In this document: positions 8,283 to 15,101 of the stretch, piece by piece | How the letters are laid out: the number at the start of each line of letters is the position of its first letter | Numbering within the stretch: the first letter of the stretch is position 1 | Assembly (NCBI GenBank): GCA_013054445.1 | Contig: JAAMPI010001115.1 | Location: 1 to 19,493, forward strand | Length of the DNA: 19,493 bases | Source: Cudoniella acicularis | Lineage: Eukaryota > Ascomycota > Leotiomycetes > Helotiales > Helotiaceae | Direction of reading: 5' to 3' | The notes under the pieces: model-generated | Seen by the model: only the letters and a program-made list of their open reading frames with translations | Told to the model about the DNA's origin: nothing | Databases searched by the model: none | Position numbers and translations under genes: made by a program

Positions 8283-9790
8283 TAATCGTGCTATACTCTC
8301 TAGTCTTCGAATAGGTAGGCTATTACTAGCACGCCGATTTAAAATAAGCTTATAGATTTTATAAGCCTCGTCTAGTTCTTATAGGTCTATCCCTACTCGG
8401 AAAAAGACACCTTTAACGAAGATATATTTCGACTCTAGCGCTAGGGAAACCCGGACGGATTTCTAAGATTAAAGGTACTCGTTCGAGCTATAACTATTAG
8501 TAAAACAAAGAAGATAATTTACCTACCTCTATAAGAGGACTTCATTTACTACCTAGACTTTACCCTAGAAGAGCTTGAAATCTATAAAAATATAAAGGAG
8601 CAGACTAGGCCTTTAATTCGCTATATAATTTTATCTTTACAAGATACTAAACCGTTTAATACGCTATAACATCTTAACCGCCTTCTCTTGATTTACAGTC
8701 ACGGGCAGCTTACGTAATCTAATCGAGGGGTTAAGACCTCACAGAGTATAAAGCTGCTAACTTCCCAAGGCCAAATCAACACGCATGGCCTATTTCTAAG
8801 CGAAGTTCTGACCGGGAATTCCATATACAACAACTATAGAAGGGGGCTTTTAGGGGATTTCCTCTAGGGTTTAACATAACACAATACATTTACCGAAATA
8901 TACGAGCAATGTATATTTAAGTCAACCGCGGAAGATTTTAATCAAGGTTTCCCTAGTAACCTACTCAGAGTCCCTTTTACTCCTATAAGCTAGAGTCCTA
9001 CACTATCTGTTAACGAAAGTTTACTTATACAACCAATTAAGTTCATGCCAACTAAAATCAAGACTCTTATTACTAATCTCGTAGAGCATTCGCTAAAAGA
9101 AAAATAGTAGACTATCCTCCTCACTTAAGTAATATTAAACTGATTTGTTACTAGCGTGATCTTCTTATACTAGACCTATACCCTTGATCTTGTCCAAGAG
9201 TTCCTAGGTGCTTATAGGATCGCATACGCGAGAATTAACGGAAAGACCTCTCTCCTAAAGAGATCCGAAGCTATTCTTTCATTTTAAAAAGAGGATCAAT
9301 TACGTGTAATACTTGTCTTAATCACATGCGGTGGTGCTAGGTATAGTCTTCGGTCCTTAGCTCTAAGATTCTAGTAATAATTATAATCCATAGGCTCGAT
9401 TTCACGGCTACATCTCGAGCATATTTACTCGAGCCTCACTGGAATCTAATGATAGAAGAGCAGGCGCTATGTCGCGTTCACCGAGCAGGACAAAAACACC
9501 CCGTAACGACGATTCGATATTTAATACGGAATTCTTTTAAAGAGGTAAGTTAGGTAATCCCGAAGCACGAAGCCTATTCCTTCTTAATAATATTAGACAT
9601 TTTAATTAATGTATTTATATAGCAAGTTGTTGCGATCTAAAGACGGAAGCAATTACTTGCGAAAGTAACCTTTGGACGGGATCCATTATCTGAGACGAAT
9701 GTTAACTTAGGAATATTAGATGTATTTTTCACTTCTCTTATGTTTTATTCGCTGGCTAATTATTCTCTAGTATTTGAAATCTGTTCTTGA
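8283..9790 (+). pseudogene. RIP-degraded SNF2-family helicase, C-terminal half
   Basis: Reading through stop codons from 8283 gives an ordered SNF2 ATPase. It runs SCYTL.SSNR.AITSTPI.NK, the GTPIQN box with its Gln codon turned to TAA at 8340-8342. Then come ISLV.FL.VYPYS, GNPDGFLRLKVLVRAIT, IIYLPL.EDFIYYLDF, EELEIYKNIKEQT and HLNRLLLIYSHG. The helicase C-lobe follows: KIKTLITNLVEHSLKEK, YTLDLVQEFLGA, AYARINGKTSLLKRSEAI, LRVILVLITCGGA. After a frame change near 9400 it continues YLLEPHWNLMIEEQALCRVH, R.GQ, TTIRYLIRNSFKEV. An intron 9545-9622 (GTAAGT...ATAG) leads to QVVAI.RRKQLLAKVTFG, ending TGA 9788-9790. Most stops are CAA-to-TAA or Trp-to-TAG, as RIP predicts. Everything before the GTPIQN region is absent at the LTR edge. 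The layout matches fungal HLTF/Rad16-like SNF2 proteins. Certainly non-functional. Confidence 0.9.
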
Positions 9791-10497
9791 TTAATGTTAG
9801 ACTTTCTAAAGCGAAACGTTGTCGAAAGTCAAAGCATGCTATAAAGCTAGTAGGACTTCAAGAGAGTAGGAAGAACTATCCTATAACAAGGTCACTCTAT
9901 ATTTATTTTAAAATAGATATAAAATTTAGGGCGGATGTGCTACGGATGCGCAGCGGATACAGACACCCCTACATTTCCTATCAGGTTTGCGCCGAAGCGT
10001 GTGCCTAGTGCGTTCCTCTCATCCGCGAAACTTCACTCCTCACTCACACGCCTCTTTTTTTGTTCGAAATTTGATTTTCTGTAAAATTTTGCATCGATGT
10101 GAGGCACAGGCGGGATCGTCGGACAAATCGCACAACTTGACACGCTGGTGCGATCTCACTCCAGAGATCTATTGTTGCATCGAAATCGGGGATATCGAGA
10201 TTTGAGGGGCGGCGCGCAGAATGTGTTGACGGGTTGGAGGGGAAGCTGATAGTAGTAGGTGTTTGACGATCCCGTAACTTCTGCTGCGATGATACCGACA
10301 CCAAAACACAACATGACCAATTCCACGTAAATATAAGGGAGTGGTCCTAAATCAGGGATGGCGCAGGTCAGGGAACCTTTTATTTACCCGAAATACACAA
10401 TAAAAAATTCAGTAACCATGATGAATACCTTGTTAAAAGCGGCTTAAATCATCCTATCCTGCTCATGACAATCGCTTGCAGATATAAAATACGATAT
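9791..10497. other. intergenic, partly RIP-affected, no gene seen
   Basis: AT-rich TpA-dense sequence continues to about 9915. Composition then becomes normal towards the 3' end of the minus-strand gene ending at 10498. No reading frame looks real. Confidence 0.45.
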
Positions 10498-11472
10498 TCA
10501 CCGAAACAATCCAAAGACTTTCGTTACCCTCGAGCGCAAACGATACCTCCAACCTCTTTTTCTTTCCTTCTCACAAACAGGACACCGAAGCCCTTTGCGC
10601 ACTACAGTCCGAAAAAGGAACTCCGGCCATCTATCTAAGCCCCCCGGTTGATGAGCATAGAGCATATTACCGTACCTTTTCAAACGTACATAATCCGGAT
10701 CGCTTTTCCTTAAACACGTCGTTTCTGGCTCCTCGTCCTCATCCTCATCATCATCGTCATCATCATCGTGCCATTCCCAACACTCATAAGGACAACTCTC
10801 ATTCAGCACCATAAGATCTCGATCCTCCTCATCATGCTTCCCATCTACCAACGTGACGCTATACAAGCCCGCGAACGCCCGCAACGTACCGAGAATATCA
10901 TTCAAGAAATCCACACACCAGGGCTCGGTTGAGTAGGGCGCCCACACGCCCCCGATCATCAGGTGCTGGACCTTGCGGATGTCGGCTTGCAGGTCGGTGT
11001 GGAAGGCACCCGTGCGCTCCCAGAAATCCACCGCAGACTGGAGAAATGAGTAGGAGATATAGAGGACATCGTTGGAGAAGGAGATATAGGTTGTCGGCGG
11101 GCAGGAGGGGCTGCTGAATGCGAGGGTGTAGAAGGTTTGAGCTATGGCGCGGGACTCGGAGCAGGTACTGAGGAGTGGGGGAGGGGGGCAGCGGGATCTG
11201 TAGGCCGTGGGTTGGGGGTGAGGCTCTGGGGTAGCTGTTGAGATGGAGCTGCTCCCGGATAGTGAAGGGATCGCTTCGTCTTGGGACTTGCGGGGTGGTA
11301 TGATTGATTGGGTTGTGGAAGAGGTTGGAATGCTGTGTTGCTGTAGGTAGATTATCCGCGTGCAATCGACAATGACGAGCTTCCAGATCTGGGAGCGGAG
11401 TTCGAAGGGTAGTCGTGAGAAGAGTGTAAATGATTCATATGATGGACGTGCTGAGCGGGATTTTCGTGGCAT
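10498..11472 (-). CDS. 2EXR domain-containing protein
   Basis: Single-exon gene of 324 residues starting MPRKSRSARP. The 2EXR pattern (PF20150, fungal F-box-like domain) is visible: FTLFSRLPFELRSQIWKLV at residues 16-33, then PPPLLSTCSESRAIAQTFY at 97-115, followed by FSNDVLYIS at 132-140. A low-complexity Ser/Thr/Pro linker fills about 45-95. A pure Asp/Glu tract lies at 236-248. The C-terminus is basic, with a CPVC pair (CPVCEKERKRGWRYRLR). Molecular role is unknown; such genes form large, variable families in Pezizomycotina. The frame is intact with no RIP signature although it lies between transposon remnants, so it may be active. Confidence 0.82.
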   Translation of the reverse strand: MPRKSRSARPSYESFTLFSRLPFELRSQIWKLVIVDCTRIIYLQQHSIPTSSTTQSIIPPRKSQDEAIPSLSGSSSISTATPEPHPQPTAYRSRCPPPPLLSTCSESRAIAQTFYTLAFSSPSCPPTTYISFSNDVLYISYSFLQSAVDFWERTGAFHTDLQADIRKVQHLMIGGVWAPYSTEPWCVDFLNDILGTLRAFAGLYSVTLVDGKHDEEDRDLMVLNESCPYECWEWHDDDDDDDEDEDEEPETTCLRKSDPDYVRLKRYGNMLYAHQPGGLDRWPEFLFRTVVRKGLRCPVCEKERKRGWRYRLRSRVTKVFGLFR

Positions 11473-11750
11473 GGTGGTAGAAGCAGTGGAATGAATCCGA
11501 TGTTATGGCCGTTTGGTTGTGACCAAAGAGGTGGGGTCTGATTCGTTAAAATTGAAAACGTTGAGAGATGATAAACTTATATCCAAAGCGCGAGGTAGTA
11601 AAGCTCAAAATCAAAGTTTTGCAGGCTCTTGTGTTTTGCCTCCGGTAGGCAGCGTGGATTGAAAGTTGAGGTGGCGGTGCGGCGGTTAAGTATCTCATCC
11701 TTTTGCAACTAAGCTGACCTCAGAAAACTCGGCAGGCAGCTCGGCGGTTG

Positions 11751-11859
11751 TACTTCCTCAGGCGAAACAAACACTGCATAAGCGAATAGAGCTGGCCGCC
11801 GTATAAAACCCCTTGTCCAATAAGCCACATGCAGTGTTTGTTACGCCTAGGACGAAGTA
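11751..11859. mobile_element. 105-bp MITE flanked by TA
   Basis: The element 11753-11857 has terminal inverted repeats: left CTTCCTCAGGCGAAACAAAC followed by ACTGCAT; the right arm reverse complemented reads CTTCGTCCTAGGCGTAACAA followed by ACACTGCAT. TA dinucleotides flank both ends (11751-11752, 11858-11859), consistent with Tc1/mariner-type TA insertion. No coding capacity. It ends 6 bp before the target duplication of the adjacent solo LTR. A related decayed copy lies at 14135. Confidence 0.72.
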
Positions 11860-11863
11860 GAAC

Positions 11864-12139
11864 TTGAGTGTAACGTTCTCTGTTATCACGTGAGATCTCA
11901 ATGTCACGTGGGTTGGGTTTACTTGGCCTTGAAACGTCAAGCAGGTTCTGGTAGAGCGTTATCCTAATCAAGTGATGATATTGGAATATGAGTTGAGCAC
12001 ACCGCTCAAACATAGGAAAACTATATAGCTATATAGGTAGTGGTGGTGGTGCTGGGTGCGAGGTATCGAAAGACCGATGAGCCGGCCTCGTTCCTTCGAT
12101 TCCTCGGCCCCCCACGTGATCTAGGGTCGTGACATTGAG
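11864..12139. mobile_element. solo LTR with perfect 5-bp target duplication
   Basis: The LTR spans 11869-12134 (266 bp), begins TGTAACGTTC and ends GGGTCGTGACA, the usual TG...CA termini. TTGAG flanks both ends (11864-11868 and 12135-12139). It is the same family as 8012-8282 in opposite orientation and shows fewer C-to-T changes (ACGTTACA intact). A solo LTR forms when the two LTRs of one element recombine and delete the interior. It lies about 400 bp upstream of the 2EXR start and could affect its expression. Confidence 0.9.
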
Positions 12140-12509
12140 CTCCGTCCTTAGACGGGGGCGTGCACGGCTTTAAAGCGTAGTAAAAGCTCACCAGTTGTTG
12201 TCAAAGTATACATCTCAAATCAATGTTTACGCGAGGCATACCCACGAAGGCTCTCATTGGAAAATCACAAAAGCAGAGTTCTGTAACTTCTGTTGGTGAG
12301 AGCAGTCAAGATTTGAAAATGCTAAATTCTAAAACTAAACCAAAACAAAAGCTGTAAGGTCAAAACCCTAACCCCAATTTTTTTCTCTAGTACAAATATT
12401 CTTTCTTTAACAAATCAAAACCCAGACTCCAACTTCCCAATGACAAAAAGAAAATCCCAACACCCAAAATCCTCTAGACCATATGCTAACCATAATTTAT
12501 AAGTCGAAA
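12140..12509. other. intergenic, no gene seen
   Basis: A-rich on the plus strand, with runs such as AACCAAAACAAAAGC. Nothing coding was recognised. Confidence 0.45.
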
Positions 12510-12848
12510 TCACAGTTTTGAAGGCTTTGAATGTCCTGAATGGGCAGGTTTCGTTCTTGGATGGGCAGGTTTCGTCTCCTTGCACTTTTTGTGGCAGGGC
12601 GGTTTCGAACGCGTGAAGAGAGAGCGGAAGTCGCGCCTCACGACATTACACCCGCAACCCTGCTCTTCCTTTTTTCGCTGTTGCTCTCGCCCTCGTCCAC
12701 GTGCCGGTGGTTCCTCGACATCAAGCTGTTGCCCGGGGTGTCCAACCCTCGATTTGCCCTTCTTGCCTCCCTGTTGACTGGATTCGCCCTGCTCCCTCTG
12801 TCTCTCTTTCTTCTTCCTTAATTGATCTTCGTGCTCCTGGAGTGGATT
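12510..12848 (-). other. in-frame open extension after the stop of the secreted protein
   Basis: Directly after the TAA at 12849-12851 the same frame stays open for 112 codons to TGA at 12510-12512. The encoded segment is Lys/Gln/Arg-rich (DQLRKKKERQREQ, QQRKKEEQ) and ends in repeated KPAH motifs (TKPAHPRTKPAHSGHSK), encoded by a 21-bp-spaced direct repeat ATGGGCAGGTTTCGT (12540-12554 and 12561-12575, plus strand). Such biased protein-like sequence suggests it is or was the C-terminus of the same gene. A CAA-to-TAA change would explain the stop. A 45-nt in-frame intron starting GTATCC near 12874 is a weaker alternative. Confidence 0.5.
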
Positions 12849-13566
12849 TTATTTCGGAGCCTGGTGGATACTATCCTCAGCCTGCTCAGTAAGTCTAGAA
12901 GAAACCGTGACGCCCTGGTACGTAAACACCATAGTTGGCCCTCCGGTTGCCGAAATCTCCGGTTGAGCGGATCTCCAATCAGCAATATAAACACCCGAGG
13001 CCGGGCCCACCTTCTTCGACGCTCCAAGTCTGATGAGGGGCGATTTGTCGTACATGCCCTTGAAGAACTTGTCGTTAGCCAAGAAATAGCCATCCTTCTT
13101 AAGATCGTAAATAATGGGTGTGGTGTGCTTCTCCTGGATGTTGTTGATGATAAGGTAGCGTAGATGCCCTGTCAGGCCTTCCCTCTTGATGAATTCTCCG
13201 ACTAGATCGGTGATGCGCTTAATTGGAGATTTGTTGTCGAGATGGTCTGCGACGACGATTTGGAGTTGCCTGTCCACAGCAATTGACAGGTCGGCATTCA
13301 TGTCCGTTACGCTAACTTTAAAGGTTTCAAACCTAGGTTTTCCTCCATGAATACCTAAGTCTTGCCAAGGGACGTCGCGAAACTCAAAATCTTCTGAGGG
13401 CCCAGCTGGTCTCACCTCAAAACCGTCTAGACCCCCTCCGCGTCTTGGAGATCCACCCCCTCCCTGTCTTGAAGATTCACCCCCCCCCGCGTCCTGTTGG
13501 AACGGCAGAAACGAAGGAGGAAACTAGGAGGAGGAAAGATAAAACTTTTGTCACATAGGGGGCCAT
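12849..13566 (-). CDS. secreted Gly-rich repeat protein of unknown function, frameshifted in a G9 run
   Basis: ATG at 13566 starts MAPYVTKVLSFLLLVSSFVSA, a textbook signal peptide with cleavage likely before VPTGRGGG. A run of nine G (plus-strand C at 13480-13488) then throws the frame to a TGA. One base fewer restores a frame that stays open to TAA at 12849-12851, about 238 residues. Next come three 8-residue, 24-nt repeats (GRGGG-type, RQGGGGSP, RRGGGLDG). A globular-looking part follows: FEFRDVPWQDLGIHGG, LRYLIINNIQEKHTTPIIYD, KKVGPASGVYIADW, PTMVFTYQGVTV. I recognise no family. The second and third repeat units have eight bases where the first has nine G, so the run is most likely one base too long by error or mutation. 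Probably exported; small secreted proteins of this sort can be wall-associated or effector-like, but that is inference. Confidence 0.65.
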
Positions 13567-14134
13567 TGTGAGTATGTGCCGAAGACGAAGAAAGATGCGA
13601 AGCAATACGAAAGGAGAGAATATTTCAAGTATCGATGCAGGTAGAAGTGAAGTGGTTATAATGAAGTGAAGAAATGCAAATGAAGGTGCAGTCGCTGGCG
13701 ACGGTAATAATGAGTGACGATGAGAGAACGAAAAATAAAAAGATAGAATTGAATGAAATTATTTGATGTCGAGATATGCAGAAATATCGAAACATTATAT
13801 ACCAGTACTTTGAAGCCAGAGTAGGATTTCACAAATGGATTCGCATTCCAGCCACCCAAAGAATAAAACCCCAAGGAATCAGAAGCCTGCAGCAGCGCTC
13901 CTTCCTCCTCTTCCTTGAAGAGCAAGAATAGGTATACTGTAGGATCTCGAAGGCCAAGTCATAGCTACTAGTCTCCCTGCCTTGCTTATGTTCGCCTCTT
14001 AATCTAAAGGGATTGGATTAGCTACTCAGCAAGTGCTGTCCAAGCTTTGTATTCCAACCCAAATTAAACAAAAATAGCATCAGAGAGGGCCAATACTTCG
14101 AAGCACTTCGTACTTGCCTCGTCCTAAGCTCATA
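13567..14134. other. 5' flank of the secreted-protein gene, no other gene seen
   Basis: This stretch holds the minus-strand promoter region. Short frames do not look coding. Confidence 0.45.
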
Positions 14135-14223
14135 CTTCCTCTCGGGCGAAACAAACAATGTATAAGCGAATGGAGCCAGAGTACGTCAAATAGGAGCGGT
14201 TAATTTAGCATAAGGCTACGAAG
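14135..14223. mobile_element. decayed copy of the TA-flanked MITE
   Basis: After TA at 14133-14134 the sequence CTTCCTCTCGGGCGAAACAA, ACAATGTATAAGCGAATGGAGC follows the left end of the element at 11753 with a few changes up to about 14178. The remainder diverges, but GAAG followed by TA at 14220-14225 could be the right end. The left half is well supported, the right end is not. Confidence 0.5.
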
Positions 14224-15057
14224 TACAAGGCATTAAGAAGCAGGCACAAGTACCAGCCTCGTCATTCCCCCTCACTAACCTCACCGCCACAAACCTCGCC
14301 GCCAACCTCACTATTACCAACCCTATCAAACCATGGGAGCGGATCGTCCAGACTCCCTAGATCTTTGAACCCCTTGGCCATCACAACTGTTGAACTCGCT
14401 CAGGCGACCGCTTTAGTGGCTATGTATTAACCAACATAGGCGGACGGGCGACTGCGCACTCCTCCTAGTGACTGGCCTCTAGCGAGTCAGCACTAAAACA
14501 ACAGTGGGAATGGCATCAGAGGCAGTGCGTAGCGACCCGGGAGCTTATGGTGGTCGAGGGACTCTAGGGATGAGGGATACTTGAGGGACTTGGGGAAGGT
14601 GGACTACCTATTAAGGGTGACACTATAGCAGGTACAGGTAGCAAGCGTACTGAATACAGGCTGCTAGCAGGAACTAGTAGTGTAGATAGCAACCCCGTAT
14701 AGGGCTTGCAGGCCTGGGACGGTGTATGAATAAACCAACCAACCAACCAACCAACCTTTAAACCCCTGTTACAAAGAGGTTATTACTGCTTCAGTAGATA
14801 AAGGCAACTATAATGCCTAGGTCTACTGTATCTATGCGCTTAAATATAACTAATTATACTAAAATTATACTCTATTCTAGTCCTTCTCCTGCCTTCTTCT
14901 CCTACATCTGCTTCTGTACTTTGAGTATAGGTTTACTCCGTATGGATTCGTACGGCTTCGGCTTCGCAGGGGGGTTTCGGCACAGGGGGGCGCAGGGTTC
15001 GCAGGGAGGCTTCGGCTTCGGCTTCGCAGGCCGAGTTTGTAAATTCGTAGGTTCGTA
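14224..15057. other. repeat-like, non-coding region
   Basis: No gene is recognised. It contains C-rich low-complexity DNA (about 14270-14330), an (AACC)6 microsatellite at 14733-14756, and G-rich TTCGGC/TTCGCAGG low-complexity repeats from about 14940 to 15057. The microsatellite following a GC-normal segment resembles the 3' end of some LINE elements, but no reverse transcriptase was seen. Confidence 0.4.
14733..14756. repeat. (AACC)6 microsatellite
   Basis: Six uninterrupted AACC units. Confidence 0.9.
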
Positions 15058-15101
15058 GGGGGGGGGGGGGGGGGGGGGTCCCCCCCCCCCCCCCCCCCCC
15101 C
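15058..15101. repeat. G21-T-C22 homopolymer block, probable assembly join
   Basis: Twenty-one G (15058-15078), one T (15079), then twenty-two C (15080-15101). This is where conserved Drs2 coding sequence stops. Reads running inward from each side of a gap into poly-G would look exactly like G on the left and C on the right on the plus strand. A genuine hairpin-forming homopolymer cannot be excluded from sequence alone. Confidence 0.85.

Noticed and set aside
9787..10304. Small frames between the SNF2 relic and the 2EXR gene
   Set aside because: AT-biased or out of any recognisable pattern; the HET 3' half that might have been expected here is not present.
8012..12139. One 4.1-kb transposon with long terminal inverted repeats, carrying the 2EXR gene as cargo
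   Set aside because: The right repeat has its own TTGAG duplication on both sides and LTR-type TG...CA ends; the left repeat adjoins SNF2 coding sequence. They are separate LTR copies.
12361..12380. CCCTAACCCC telomere-like motif
   Set aside because: A single interrupted occurrence in A/C-rich DNA; no tandem array.
12540..12821. 93-codon plus-strand frame starting MGRFRSW
   Set aside because: It lies opposite the open minus-strand extension of the secreted protein, and its MGRFR repeat is the complement of the KPAH-repeat coding DNA; the minus frame reads more like protein.
15058..15101. Biological G-quadruplex / hairpin regulatory element
   Set aside because: Its placement exactly at the loss of conserved coding sequence and its symmetrical G-then-C form fit a sequencing and assembly artefact better.
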